A DNA stretch of 64,000 nucleotides from Piscinibacterium candidicorallinum (GTDB taxonomy: Bacteria; Pseudomonadota; Gammaproteobacteria; Burkholderiales; Burkholderiaceae_C), in assembly GCF_047549485.1 (NCBI RefSeq), contig NZ_CP180191.1:3765665-3829664 (forward strand). Reading direction: 5' to 3'. The position numbers were made by a program, and so were the translations under genes. Below the pieces are notes generated by a model. It saw only the letters and a program-made list of their open reading frames with translations. It searched no databases and had not been told where the DNA came from. Shown one piece after another: positions 25,744 to 34,774 of this stretch. Numbering within the stretch: the stretch's first letter is position 1; each line of letters starts with the position of its first letter.

Positions 25744-26700
25744 ATGCCCTCGCCCCTGCGCCTGCCCCCGGCGCTCGTTGCGCGCCTGGCCACGCCTGCC
25801 GCGCTGTGTGCCCTGGCTGCCGCCCTGCTTGCCCCGCCCGCGGCCCAGGCCGTGGAAATCGCCCCCGACACGCCGCAGATCGACACGATCGACCGCATCA
25901 ATCGCACCGGCGTCATCCGCCTCGGCCACCGCGAATCGTCCATCCCCTTCAGCTACGTGGATCGCGGCACCGGCCGCCCCATCGGCTATGCCGTGGACCT
26001 GTGCACTCGCGTGGTGGCCAACCTGCGCCGCGACATGAAGCGCCCGGACCTGCGCATTGAGTGGGTGCAGGTCGCCGCGGCCGACCGCATTCCGGCCCTG
26101 CTCGACGGCCGCATCGACCTGGAATGCGGCAACACAACCAACACGGCCGAACGCCGCCAGAGGGTGGCATTCACCGTGCCGCACTTCCTCACGGGCGCCA
26201 AGATCCTCTCCAAGAAAGCGGTCGGCATCGACAGCCTGGACGAGCTTGAGGGCAAGCGTGTGGCCGTGACCAAGGGGTCCACCGGCGAGGCCCTGGTCAA
26301 GGAACAGGCTCGCCTGCGCCGCAACGCGCCGCAGCTCGTGCCCGTGCGCGACAACGCCGAGGCCTTCACCACTGTGGACCGGAACGCCGCCGACGCCTTC
26401 ATCACCGACGACATCCTGCTGCTGAGCTTCAAGGCCAACGCCAGCAACCCGGCCGACTGGCAGCTCAACTCGCGCATGCTCAGCGTGGAGCCCCTGGCCA
26501 TGGCCCTGCGCCGCGACCCCGCCTGGCAGAAGCTGGTGGACGCCGCGATGACTCGCATCATCGTGGATGGCGAGATCAACGCCATCTACAACAAGTGGTT
26601 CATGCAGCCCACGCCGCCGCGCAACGTGGTGCTCAATGTGCCGATGAGCCCGCTGTTGCGCGCGAGCTTCGTGGCGCCGTCCAGCAGCACCGCGTTCTGA
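25744..26700 (+). CDS. Amino-acid ABC transporter periplasmic binding protein
   Basis: A 318-residue family-3 solute-binding protein of the GltI type (glutamate/aspartate-like). The signal peptide ends at PPAAQAVEI (about residue 37). Motifs GVIRLGHRESSIPFSYVD, RPIGYAVDLCTRVV, DGRIDLECGNTTNTAERRQRVAFTVPH and NAADAFITDDILL are typical of the glutamate/aspartate subgroup. No permease or ATPase gene is adjacent, so the partners must be elsewhere, or it may act as an orphan sensor. ATG 25744 is chosen from the signal peptide. Confidence 0.88.
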   Translation: MPSPLRLPPALVARLATPAALCALAAALLAPPAAQAVEIAPDTPQIDTIDRINRTGVIRLGHRESSIPFSYVDRGTGRPIGYAVDLCTRVVANLRRDMKRPDLRIEWVQVAAADRIPALLDGRIDLECGNTTNTAERRQRVAFTVPHFLTGAKILSKKAVGIDSLDELEGKRVAVTKGSTGEALVKEQARLRRNAPQLVPVRDNAEAFTTVDRNAADAFITDDILLLSFKANASNPADWQLNSRMLSVEPLAMALRRDPAWQKLVDAAMTRIIVDGEINAIYNKWFMQPTPPRNVVLNVPMSPLLRASFVAPSSSTAF

Positions 26701-27024
26701 GCGGCTGCGCCCGGACGCATAGCCACCCGGGCGCGAACCAGCGCGTAGGCAGGGCCTGACGAAGCACCGCAACTGCGCCACGCTAGGCTCCGCGCCCGCG
26801 AGACCACACGCCCGGCGCGGCTTGAGTTGCGGCATCGCCGCCCGCGGTGGACATCGAGCGATGCCACAAGGGCAATCCGCGCATCGGGACATGCTTGCTT
26901 ACAGCGCGTTACGGCTTGGCCGAGGCGCCGCGTAAACAATCTGCACCGGCCCCCGTTGAAGGGGACAGACCCGCCGCAATTCCGCGCCGCGGGTTGTGAT
27001 GATCAAACCTCTGGAGGGATCACC
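26701..27024. other. 324-bp intergenic region
   Basis: A GC-rich hairpin directly follows the binding-protein stop (GCGCCCGG at 26707-26714 and CCGGGCGC at 26727-26734) and may end that transcript. The rest leads up to the small gene at 27025; the GGAGGG ribosome site is at about 27012-27017. I see no other gene. Confidence 0.45.
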
Positions 27025-27240
27025 ATGAAACGTATCGCCGCTCTCATCGCCTCGCTGTTCGCCGCCGCCGCTTTCGCCCAGGCCCCCGCCACCCCCGCCG
27101 CCGCCCCGGCCGCACCCGCCGCCAAGGCCGAGATTAAGGCCGACGCCAAGCCGGCCGCGGAAAAGAAGGCCGACAAGAAGGCCAAGAAGGAGAAGAAGGC
27201 CAAGAAGGACGCCGCTCCCAAGGCTGAAGAGAAGAAGTAA
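27025..27240 (+). CDS. Small secreted Ala/Lys/Pro-rich protein
   Basis: A 71-residue protein. The signal peptide (RIAALIASLFAAAAFAQ) ends near residue 19. The rest is only Ala, Pro, Lys, Glu and Asp: an Ala/Pro hinge (TPAAAPAAPAAKAE) followed by a very basic tail of KKADKKAKKEKKAKK type. Such low-complexity exported proteins occur in many Burkholderiales; they may bind nucleic acid, anionic polymer or metals. GGAGGG precedes ATG. Two hairpins follow the stop, including a strong terminator. Confidence 0.75.
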   Translation: MKRIAALIASLFAAAAFAQAPATPAAAPAAPAAKAEIKADAKPAAEKKADKKAKKEKKAKKDAAPKAEEKK

Positions 27241-27330
27241 CTCACTGCCTGTCAGTGAGTGCGGCAGCCCGACCGGCTGCTGCAGACAACCCAAGGCCGG
27301 CCCGTGGATACACGGCCGGCCTTGTGCTTT
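27240..27330 (+). terminator. Double hairpin terminator after the 71-aa protein
   Basis: The first stem is ACTCACTG / CAGTGAGT (27240-27260). A longer GC-rich stem follows, AAGGCCGGCC (27293-27302) and GGCCGGCCTT (27314-27323), with a GATA loop and a TTTT stretch after it, so it should work as an intrinsic terminator. Confidence 0.75.
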
Positions 27331-27343
27331 TGCGATCGGCGGT

Positions 27344-28582
27344 TCAGCGTGTGCCGGATTGGGCGGCCTGCGCTTGGTGCACGAGCGCCTCACGCGCGAC
27401 ACCGGCCTCGCCGATTTGGGCCACATGCTGCAGACGCGCACGCGTGGCCGCGATGCCGGCGCAGGACATGAGACCAGGCCCCATCTCCGGCTCGGCATGC
27501 TTGAGCCGAGCGCGCTGCAAGGCCTCGCTTTGGGCCTTGATCTGCGCTCGCTCCGCGTCGCTCGAAGCGAAGCGCCCCTGGATGCCGTAGCCAATCCCCG
27601 CAAGGGTGATGTCGTCAGATTGCTGCAGCCGCTGCCCAAGCGCTACGCATTCCTTCTGCCGCGCCGCGCTAAGGGCCTGACGTTGCGGCTCCGGGCACCA
27701 GCGCGAGGCTGCAAAGGCAGCGTTCTGCGGCACGCTGAGCATCGCCTCGATACCAATCGTCCGGACAAGAGCAGACTGCTGCAGGGCCGGCTCAGCCAAG
27801 CCCTCCATGGCCGTGGCCAGCGTGCCGCTGGCGTACAGCACCCCTACGCGATGACGTGGCGCGGCGATCGCTCGGCGCATCGCGTCATCCCAGGCTGCGG
27901 TATCGCCCCTGAGCTGCGCCTGACCAGCCACCTGCAGCCAGTTGGCGGCGTTGTCCGGCTCCAGTTCCGCCAGCGTCGTCCAACTGATCAAATTGCAGAC
28001 TGTCGGCTTCAGGCCCCAATCGAGGCAGCCCGAAAGCGCCAGCCGATACACCGCCGGGCTGCCGCTGTCTGCAGCCAGCCGAATCAGCTCGCTCAAGGGT
28101 CGAGTCACCGGCGGGGGCATTGGAAGTCGCGTCTGGCCCGTGCTTTGCTCCTTGTACGCATCACTGCTCATCCAGCGGCTGAGCTCGGCTGCGAACTGTG
28201 CCCAGAGGCCCACGGCGCGCTCGTTCACATCGGCGCGGGTCGCCAGGCGCAAGCCTGCGCGCCGCAGTACGTCCAGGCTTTGGCTATCCAGTCGCTCGCC
28301 CAGCGCCTCGATGACTCGCTCATCCGTCCGGGCATCGAACACACCGTGCCCGCAGATTTCGACCTGGGTGTCTTGGGAGCTCGCGTTCGTTCGCGCCCGC
28401 TGCCCTGCCGCCAGAAGATCATCCAGCGACTTTCCTGGCTGCGTGGCAGGTGCGGCAGGCTTCGCGCCACCTGCAGGCTGGCCAGACGTCGGGCCCAGCC
28501 CGGCGGGGCGGAGCCAAAGCGCGAGAAGGAAGGCCGCAAGCAACACAGCGCCTGCCGCGACCCATCGCTTGGCGAGCTTCAT
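27344..28582 (-). CDS. Membrane-anchored protein of unknown function, tandem paralogue B
   Basis: A 412-residue protein with one N-terminal membrane helix (residues about 9-26) and a large, mostly helical, apparently periplasmic domain. Conserved-looking cysteines occur in VEICGHG, GCLDWG, TVCNL, WCPEP and MSCAG. The region QVEICGHGVFDA matches TEVCGRGTVTVD in the upstream neighbour, and AVYRLALSGCLDWG-type blocks match AYRQALMQCERYRKS, so the two are tandem paralogues. ATG 28582 overlaps the neighbour's stop by 4 bp. No domain family is recognised. Confidence 0.72.
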   Translation of the reverse strand: MKLAKRWVAAGAVLLAAFLLALWLRPAGLGPTSGQPAGGAKPAAPATQPGKSLDDLLAAGQRARTNASSQDTQVEICGHGVFDARTDERVIEALGERLDSQSLDVLRRAGLRLATRADVNERAVGLWAQFAAELSRWMSSDAYKEQSTGQTRLPMPPPVTRPLSELIRLAADSGSPAVYRLALSGCLDWGLKPTVCNLISWTTLAELEPDNAANWLQVAGQAQLRGDTAAWDDAMRRAIAAPRHRVGVLYASGTLATAMEGLAEPALQQSALVRTIGIEAMLSVPQNAAFAASRWCPEPQRQALSAARQKECVALGQRLQQSDDITLAGIGYGIQGRFASSDAERAQIKAQSEALQRARLKHAEPEMGPGLMSCAGIAATRARLQHVAQIGEAGVAREALVHQAQAAQSGTR

Positions 28583-29859
28583 CGCGCCGCGCTGGGCGTT
28601 GGCGAAGGCGAGCCGCCAGCCTGCCCAGCCTTCGCCCGCTGCTCCGCCAGCACGCGGCGGGCAAAGGCGGCTTCGCCCTCCTGGGTCTTGCGCAGGAAGT
28701 GTTCGCCAAAGCGTCTGGATGCATCGCAGCTGTAGATGTGCTCCCACGGAATGTCCGGCGAGGCGTTGGTCAGCGCGGTTCCAAGTGCCTTGCGCTCCGC
28801 ATCGATCGCCGCTGCCCGCTGCGGATCTCGCGCCAAGCGCTGTGCAATGCGCTGGCCGATCATCACGTGGATCAATGACTCGTTCTCCTCCAGCCGGCGC
28901 GACAGCTGCTCGCACTCGGCGGCGCGGCCCGGGTCCCGAACGGTGGCGTCGCTGCAGTGCTTGGCGGCAAGGCCCAGTGGGCCAATCGGTTCGACAGCAT
29001 CAATGCCGATCACAGCGAGCATCAGCGCCGTGCGATCGAACCCATCCGGGTTGCGCATCATCAGTTCGGCCGCAGCGCGGCGCAGATCGAAGTGCATGCT
29101 CTGGCTGCCGCGTGCAGTGGCCGCCCGCGCCATCGCTGCGTCTGCGCCCCGTGGGTCGCCCTGAGCCTGGCGATCCTGCGCGAGATTCAGCCAGCCGTCG
29201 AAATGCTCTGGCGCAATCTCGGTGTAGCGCCGCCAGCTCAGTGTGCTGCAGGGTTCGGACTTGCGGTAGCGCTCGCACTGCATGAGCGCCTGCCGGTAGG
29301 CCACGGGGTGTTCGCTGTCGCGCGCGAGATTGACGAGCCGGGCCAGGCTCGGCGGTACCCAGCGCGCCTGGCGCGCCTTGCACTCCTCCGTGTCGCAGTA
29401 GTTGGGATTGAACGGCGACAGGGAGGCATCGGTCTCGCTTGAAATGATCAGCCGCAGGCCGATCGCGCGCTTGGCCATGTCGCCGTCCGCGGCCAGCAGG
29501 GCACCGAGCTGGCCCGTGAGCACACTGCCGCGCGCAAGCATCTCGTCAATGACCGGCGGGTTCTTGTCACTCGCCGGGTCCACCGTCACGGTGCCGCGTC
29601 CGCAGACTTCGGTCTGGTAGGGCTTGCTGCGATCGATTGCCGCCTGCACATCCGGCGCCTTGCTGCCGCGCGCGATGAGCTCGTCGATGGACAGGCCGCC
29701 GGCTTGGGATGCGCTGGCACCGCGGCCAGCAGCCTTGGACGCCTCGGCCGCGGCCTGGCGAGCTCGCTCTTCGCTGCGCCAGGTCTGGACTGCAATGCCG
29801 ATCAGCGCCACAAGCGCCAACGCGCCGGCAACCCGCCATGCTGTTTTGCTCAGCCCCAA
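28579..29859 (-). CDS. Membrane-anchored protein of unknown function, tandem paralogue A
   Basis: A 426-residue protein that begins with a TTG codon at 29859 and has one N-terminal helix (AGALALVALIGIAV). The rest is a soluble helical domain with Cys in TEVCGRG, NYCDTEECKARQA, MQCERYRKSEPC, KHCSDA and YSCDASRR. It starts the two-gene tandem unit and overlaps its paralogue by ATGA. A TPR-like repeat character (HFDGWLNLAQDRQAQGDPRG) is seen in both. The TTG start has AAGGGG upstream but no better ATG exists. Function unknown. Confidence 0.7.
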   Translation of the reverse strand: MGLSKTAWRVAGALALVALIGIAVQTWRSEERARQAAAEASKAAGRGASASQAGGLSIDELIARGSKAPDVQAAIDRSKPYQTEVCGRGTVTVDPASDKNPPVIDEMLARGSVLTGQLGALLAADGDMAKRAIGLRLIISSETDASLSPFNPNYCDTEECKARQARWVPPSLARLVNLARDSEHPVAYRQALMQCERYRKSEPCSTLSWRRYTEIAPEHFDGWLNLAQDRQAQGDPRGADAAMARAATARGSQSMHFDLRRAAAELMMRNPDGFDRTALMLAVIGIDAVEPIGPLGLAAKHCSDATVRDPGRAAECEQLSRRLEENESLIHVMIGQRIAQRLARDPQRAAAIDAERKALGTALTNASPDIPWEHIYSCDASRRFGEHFLRKTQEGEAAFARRVLAEQRAKAGQAGGSPSPTPSAAR

Positions 29860-29875
29860 AGTCTGAACCCCTTTC

Positions 29876-29930
29876 CGCTTGTCCCTTGGACTTCTCCAGC
29901 CACTTTGGCCTGAAGAAGCGCATGGAATCT
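29876..29930 (+). repeat. GCTTGTC palindrome unit 6
   Basis: CGCTTGTCCC subtype, with core TTCTCCAGCCA / TGGCCTGAAGAAG and right end GCGCATGGA. It lies between the tandem paralogue unit and the M20 peptidase. A small GCCCGC/GCGGGC hairpin follows at 29938-29954. Confidence 0.75.
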
Positions 29931-29980
29931 ACCGCTCGCCCGCAATGTGCGGGCTTGGGGTGAGCGAAACCTGCGACGGA

Positions 29981-31441
29981 TCAGGGGAGTTTGGCGACGA
30001 CCTGGGCGACTGCCGCGGTGAGCTTCTTGCCGTAGGGCACGTGCAGGAACTCGTTGGGCCCGTGGGCGTTGCTCTTGGGGCCGAGCACGCCGCAGACCAT
30101 GAACTGGGCCTTGGGGAAGCCCTTTTCCAGCATGTTCATCAGCGGAATGGTGCCGCCCTGGCCGATGTAGCCGCAGGGGGCGCCCCAGGCCTTCTGGCTG
30201 GCTTCGTCCAGCGCGCTGGCGAGCCAGGGGGCGGTGGTGGGGGCGTTCCAGCCGGTGGCGGCGGCGTGGTCGGCCTTGAACACCACTTTGGCGTTGTAGG
30301 GCGCGTCGGCTTCCAGCAGTTCCTTGAGCTGCTGGGTGGCGGTGGGGCCGTCGACCAGCGGGGGCAGGCGCAAGCTGAGCTTGAACGCGGTGCGCGGGCG
30401 CAGCACGTTGCCGGCATTGGAGAGCGGCGGCAGGCCTTCTGCGCCGGTCACGGACAGGGTGGGCCGCCAAGTGCGGTTCAGCAGCGCCTCGAAGGGGTCC
30501 TTGGTGGTGGGCAGCACAAAGCCGCCATCTGCGCCGCAGGCCCAGGGGAAGCGCTGCCACACGGCGTCGCCCAGAATCTTGGCGGTGGCGCGGGCCTGGT
30601 CGAGGCGTTCGGCCGGGATCTCGCAATGGAAGCTTTCGGGCAGCAGGCGCCCGGTGCCGCTGTCTTCCAGCCGGTCGAGCACATGGCGCAGGATGCGGAA
30701 GGAGCTGGGCACCACGCCGGAGGAGTCGCCGCTGTGGATGCCTTCGTCGAGCACGGTCACTTCGAGCGTGCCGGTGAGGTTGCCGCGCAGGCTGGTGGTT
30801 AGCCAAAGCTGGTCGTAGTTGCCGGCGCCGGAGTCCAGGCAGACCACCAGCGAGACCTCACCCAGGCGCTCGCGCAATGCGTCCACGTAGGGCAGCAGGT
30901 CGTAGCTGCCGGATTCCTCGCAGGTTTCGATCAGACCCACCACGCGCGGGCGCGGGATCTTCTGCGCGTCGAGCGCCATGACGGCGGTGAGGCTGGCGTA
31001 GACGGCATAGCCGTCATCCGCGCCGCCACGGCCGTAGAGCTTGCCGTCCTCGAACTTGGGGGTCCAGGGGCCGAGGTCGTTGCGCCAGCCGCTGAACTCG
31101 GGCTGCTTGTCCAGGTGGCCGTACATGAGCACGGTCTCGGTGCTGCCGGCCTTGGTGGCGGGGATCTCGAAGAAGATCACCGGCGTGCGGCCGGGCAGGC
31201 GCACCACTTCGAGCTTGAGGCCGGCGACCTTCTTGCTCTCCACCCAGCTTGCGGCGTCGCGCACCACACGCTCCAGGAAAGCGTTGGCCGCCCACTCGGG
31301 GTCGTAGGCCGGGCTCTTGGCGGGGATGGCGATGTAGTCCGTGAGCGCGGGCACGATCTCGCGGTTCCACATGTCGTCCACGAAGGTCTGCAACGCGGCG
31401 GAGTCGAGGGCAGGCGTGAGGTGTTCGGTGGTGGCGGACAT
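29981..31441 (-). CDS. M20-family metallopeptidase (carnosinase/CNDP-like)
   Basis: A 486-residue zinc dipeptidase-type enzyme. Metal-binding and catalytic landmarks of the clan are visible: MYGHLDKQPEFSGW (first His/Asp), KLYGRGGADDGYAVYA (bridging Asp), LIETCEESGSYDLLPY (general-base Glu-Glu) and VVCLDSGAGNYDQLW. A lid domain lies between about residues 220 and 370. The end carries the last ligand in GPKSNAHGPNEFLHVPYGKKL. It probably hydrolyses dipeptides or N-acyl amino acids. ATG 31441 gives a typical N-terminus. It is flanked by unrelated genes. Confidence 0.92.
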   Translation of the reverse strand: MSATTEHLTPALDSAALQTFVDDMWNREIVPALTDYIAIPAKSPAYDPEWAANAFLERVVRDAASWVESKKVAGLKLEVVRLPGRTPVIFFEIPATKAGSTETVLMYGHLDKQPEFSGWRNDLGPWTPKFEDGKLYGRGGADDGYAVYASLTAVMALDAQKIPRPRVVGLIETCEESGSYDLLPYVDALRERLGEVSLVVCLDSGAGNYDQLWLTTSLRGNLTGTLEVTVLDEGIHSGDSSGVVPSSFRILRHVLDRLEDSGTGRLLPESFHCEIPAERLDQARATAKILGDAVWQRFPWACGADGGFVLPTTKDPFEALLNRTWRPTLSVTGAEGLPPLSNAGNVLRPRTAFKLSLRLPPLVDGPTATQQLKELLEADAPYNAKVVFKADHAAATGWNAPTTAPWLASALDEASQKAWGAPCGYIGQGGTIPLMNMLEKGFPKAQFMVCGVLGPKSNAHGPNEFLHVPYGKKLTAAVAQVVAKLP

Positions 31442-31645
31442 GGGTGGCTCCGGAATGCGGCGCGCGCTTGGGCCCGGGTGGGGCAGCGGCTGAAGAAAGA
31501 CGCAAAGGTTAGCGCTGCTCCCAAGTACTGGGTATGCAGATCGCCCCGCAATCCAAGCGCGCTGCACCGGCAAGTCGGACAATCCGCAGCGCCCCGAAGG
31601 ACACAACACATGCGGGCAGATCAATCAGAGAGGGAGGAAGGGATC

Positions 31646-32221
31646 ATGAGCAAGATCGGACTATGGATCACGTCCAAGGCGTGGCTGGTGCTGCTGATCG
31701 GCGTGGGGATGCTGGGCCTGGCCGGCTGGAATGCCTGGAAGGCGGCGGGCGACCATGCCGTGGCCGCGCAGGCGGACCTGACGACCATCACCGGCAAGGT
31801 GGTGCAGGCCGGCGTGATGACGGTGGAGCACAAGCGCCGCCGCGGCGGCAGCTGGACGGAGCGCTACTACCGGCTGGACGTGGCCCCCGCGGCCGGTGGC
31901 GAGGTGGTGAAGCTGCGGCTACCGATGAGCGTGAGCGAGGACACCGTGCGCGAGTTCGTGGACGCGAGGATCGACGCCAAGTACGACGCCACCGACGGCA
32001 ACGAGATCTACATCGGCGCGGCCGACGGCAAGGCGCTGATCAGCTACGAAGCCACCAAGGCGCGCCGCGTGGCCGCGGCCAAGGCCCGCTCGGACGCGGA
32101 TGGCGGCGGGCTGGTGGGCGGCGGGTTCTTTCTGCTGATCGGCGGTGCGCTGGGCCTGTGGTGGCGCAAGCGCCTGCTGGCCGCGCAGAACGAAGAGATG
32201 CCGCCGCCGGCTGCGGCCTGA
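31646..32221 (+). CDS. DUF3592-type membrane protein
   Basis: A 191-residue protein with an N-terminal helix (AWLVLLIGVGMLGLAGWNAW), a central beta-rich domain (TGKVVQAGVMTVEHKRRRGG, RYYRLDVAPAAGGEVVKLR) and a C-terminal helix (GGGFFLLIGGALGLWW). This is the layout of DUF3592 proteins, which have no known function. A strong ribosome site (GGGAGGAAGG) precedes ATG 31646. It is followed by an intrinsic terminator, so it is probably monocistronic. Confidence 0.75.
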   Translation: MSKIGLWITSKAWLVLLIGVGMLGLAGWNAWKAAGDHAVAAQADLTTITGKVVQAGVMTVEHKRRRGGSWTERYYRLDVAPAAGGEVVKLRLPMSVSEDTVREFVDARIDAKYDATDGNEIYIGAADGKALISYEATKARRVAAAKARSDADGGGLVGGGFFLLIGGALGLWWRKRLLAAQNEEMPPPAAA

Positions 32222-32294
32222 GCACGCGGCGCAGCGGTTCAGATGCAGTCCCGATGCGGGGCCACGCGACAGCGCGACCCCACAGGCACACGCA

Positions 32295-32326
32295 CAACGC
32301 CCGGCTCCGGCCGGGCGTTGTCTTTG
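32295..32326 (+). terminator. Intrinsic terminator
   Basis: A perfect 11-bp stem CAACGCCCGGC / GCCGGGCGTTG with a TCCG loop is followed by TCTTTG. It lies 74 bp after the DUF3592 gene stop. Confidence 0.8.
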
Positions 32327-32346
32327 CTGCCGCGTATTCAGTCCGT

Positions 32347-32382
32347 TCGATACACGAAATCGGTCATGATTTTGTGTATCGA
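32347..32382. promoter_or_regulatory. 15-bp near-perfect palindrome (probable operator)
   Basis: Left arm TCGATACACGAAATC and right arm GATTTTGTGTATCGA around a 6-nt spacer (GGTCAT); 14 of 15 pairs match. It sits in an AT-rich pocket 205 bp upstream of the S9 peptidase start. It has no U-run for either direction, so an operator for a dimeric regulator is more likely than a terminator. Confidence 0.6.
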
Positions 32383-32586
32383 CGAAGCGGCGAAAGGTGG
32401 CTTAGGACATGCGGTAAGCCGCAGTTTTGCAAACCATTAATGGTCATATTCGGCCAATTTTGACTACCAGATCAGCAGATTGCCGCCCACCATCCTTTCC
32501 GCATCAGCGCGCATTGGCGCCGGTGAAGATGCACCTTAAGCTCGGCTGATCGGGTTGCACCCCCTGCACCCTCCAGGAGCCCACCC

Positions 32587-34767
32587 ATGCTGCTCACAGC
32601 GCGCACCCCTGCACCCCCTGCCCCGTCTGCCGCTCAAGACGCCACGGCCCCTCGGCCAGCGCGCATCGGCTTGCTGATGCTCGGCGCCCTCGCCCTGGCG
32701 GCCTGCGGTGGCACGGGGCCGCTGCGTGGCGCACAGAGCGACGCCAAGCCCGCCGCGCAGCCCACGCCCGCACCCATCGTGACCGTGGCGCAAGGCCCGC
32801 AGCTCATTCCACGCTACGTGATCTTCGGCAATCCGGAACGTGCCAACGGCAGCATCAGCCCGGATGGCAAGTGGCTGGGCTTCATCGCGCCGCGGGACGG
32901 CGTGCTCAATGTGTGGGTGGCGCCCGCCGACAAGCCGACCGAAGCCAAGCCCATGACGAATGACCGGCGCCGCGGCGTGCGGGATTTCAGCTTCGCCTTT
33001 GACGGCAAGCACCTGCTCTATCCGCAGGACGAGGGCGGCGACGAGAACTTCCAGCTGTTTGCCGCCGATCTGGCGACCGGCGCCTCGCGCGCGCTCACGC
33101 CCAAGGGCGCGCGCACCGAGCTGCTGGGCCTCAGCGATCGTGTCCCCGGCGAGGTGCTGGTGACGCTCAATGAGCGCGACCCGAAGTTCTTTGACGTCGT
33201 GCGGATCGATCTCGCCACGGGCAGGCGTACGACAGTGCTGCGCAACAGCGAATACGGCAGCTTCATCGCGGACCGGCAGCTGCGCGTGCGCTTTGCCAGC
33301 AAACCCACGCCCGACGGCGGTACGCAGTGGTTCGAGCGCGCTGGCAGCGCGCCCAACGCCCCGCTGCGCCCCTCGGCCCTGCTGGGTCGCGTTCCGGGCG
33401 CCGAGGCCCTGACCACCGAACCGCTGAGCATCTCGGCGGACGGCAACACCCTGTACCTGCGCGACAGCCGTGGGCGCGATACCTCCGCACTGTTCGCCAT
33501 CAACCTGCAGACGCGCCAGCGCAGCCTGCTGATCGAGGACGCCCGCGCAGACCTCGACAACACCCTGCTGCACCCGGTGACCGGCGTGGTCCAGGCGGCG
33601 TCGACCAACTACCTGCAGGAGCGCTGGCGCGCGCTCGATCCCGCAGTCAAGCAGGACATCGAGCGACTGGATGCGCTGGCCGGCGATGGCGAGTTTTCGG
33701 TCACCAGCCGCACGCGCGACGACAAGACCTGGATCGTGCGCGTGAGCAAGAGCAACGAGTCGGTGAAGTTCTATCTGTACGACCGCTCGAGCGGCCGCTC
33801 CACGCTCTGGTTTGACACGCGCCCTGCCCTCACCGGCCTGCCGCTGCAGCCCATGTGGCCCGTGGAGATCAAGGCGCGCGACGGCCTGACCCTGCCCAGC
33901 TACGTGACCCTGCCGCGGATCGCGGACCCCGACGGGGACGGCAAGCCCAACCGAGCGGTGCCCATGGTGCTGATGGTGCACGGAGGCCCCTGGGCGCGCG
34001 ACTACTTCGGCTACAACAGCTACCACCAGTGGCTGGCCAACCGCGGCTACGCCGTGCTGTCCGTCAACTTCCGCGGCAGTACCGGCTTTGGCAAGAACTT
34101 CGTCAACGCCGGCGACCGCCAATGGGGCCGCAAGATGCACGACGACCTGCTGGACGCCGTGAATTGGGCGGCGCAGCAGGGCATTGCGCAGCGCGATCGG
34201 GTCGCCATCCTCGGCGGCAGCTACGGCGGCTATGCCGCGCTGGCCGGCGTGACGATGACGCCCAAGGACTTTGCATGTGGCGTGTCCATCGTCGGCCCGA
34301 GCAACCTCAACACCCTGCTCAATTCCATCCCGCCCTACTGGACCACGCTGCGCCAGATGTTTGCGCAGCGCGTGGGCGACCCCGACACGCCCGAGGGCCG
34401 CGCGCTGCTGGCCGAGCGCTCGCCGCTGACCTACGTGGACAGGATCGAGCGGCCGCTGCTGATCGGCCAGGGCGCGAATGACCCGCGCGTGAAGCAGGCC
34501 GAGAGCGACCAGATCGTCAAGGCCATGCAGGCGCGCAAGATCCCGGTCACCTACGTGCTCTACCCGGACGAAGGCCACGGCTTTGCCCGGCCGCAGAACA
34601 ACACCAGCTTCAACGCCGTGACCGAGGTCTTCCTGGGCCGCTGCCTCGGCGGGCGGGTGGAGCCCATTGGCGGCGACTTTGAAGGCTCCAGCATCACCAT
34701 CCCGGTGGGCGCGGACGTGCTGCCCGGCGTGAAGGAGGCCCTGGGCGCGCTGCCGGCCAAGCGCTGA
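32587..34767 (+). CDS. S9-family prolyl-oligopeptidase-like lipoprotein
   Basis: A 726-residue serine peptidase with a lipoprotein signal (MLGALALAACGG, lipobox Cys near residue 39). The N-terminal half is a beta-propeller. The C-terminal alpha/beta-hydrolase carries the triad: Ser545 in GGSYGGYAAL, Asp632 in GQGANDPRV, His664 in DEGHGFARP. The family cleaves after proline or other residues in short peptides and sits in the periplasm; lipidation would anchor it to the outer or inner membrane. CAGGAG precedes ATG 32587. The DUF1801 gene lies convergent 7 bp after the stop. Confidence 0.93.
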   Translation: MLLTARTPAPPAPSAAQDATAPRPARIGLLMLGALALAACGGTGPLRGAQSDAKPAAQPTPAPIVTVAQGPQLIPRYVIFGNPERANGSISPDGKWLGFIAPRDGVLNVWVAPADKPTEAKPMTNDRRRGVRDFSFAFDGKHLLYPQDEGGDENFQLFAADLATGASRALTPKGARTELLGLSDRVPGEVLVTLNERDPKFFDVVRIDLATGRRTTVLRNSEYGSFIADRQLRVRFASKPTPDGGTQWFERAGSAPNAPLRPSALLGRVPGAEALTTEPLSISADGNTLYLRDSRGRDTSALFAINLQTRQRSLLIEDARADLDNTLLHPVTGVVQAASTNYLQERWRALDPAVKQDIERLDALAGDGEFSVTSRTRDDKTWIVRVSKSNESVKFYLYDRSSGRSTLWFDTRPALTGLPLQPMWPVEIKARDGLTLPSYVTLPRIADPDGDGKPNRAVPMVLMVHGGPWARDYFGYNSYHQWLANRGYAVLSVNFRGSTGFGKNFVNAGDRQWGRKMHDDLLDAVNWAAQQGIAQRDRVAILGGSYGGYAALAGVTMTPKDFACGVSIVGPSNLNTLLNSIPPYWTTLRQMFAQRVGDPDTPEGRALLAERSPLTYVDRIERPLLIGQGANDPRVKQAESDQIVKAMQARKIPVTYVLYPDEGHGFARPQNNTSFNAVTEVFLGRCLGGRVEPIGGDFEGSSITIPVGADVLPGVKEALGALPAKR

Positions 34768-34774
34768 TCCCCGA

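Larger units (their letters stand above)
32222..32586. other. 365-bp intergenic region: terminator, palindrome, low-GC island
   Basis: It contains the terminator at 32295-32326, the palindrome at 32347-32382 and then an AT-rich stretch to about 32475 that reads as a promoter/operator zone for the S9 peptidase gene, whose ribosome site CAGGAG is at about 32574-32579. No gene is seen in it. Confidence 0.5.

Noticed and set aside
26586..26939. A minus-strand 117-codon open frame between the binding protein and the 71-residue protein
   Set aside because: It overlaps the end of the binding-protein gene, is Arg/Ala-rich and has no ribosome site or family pattern.
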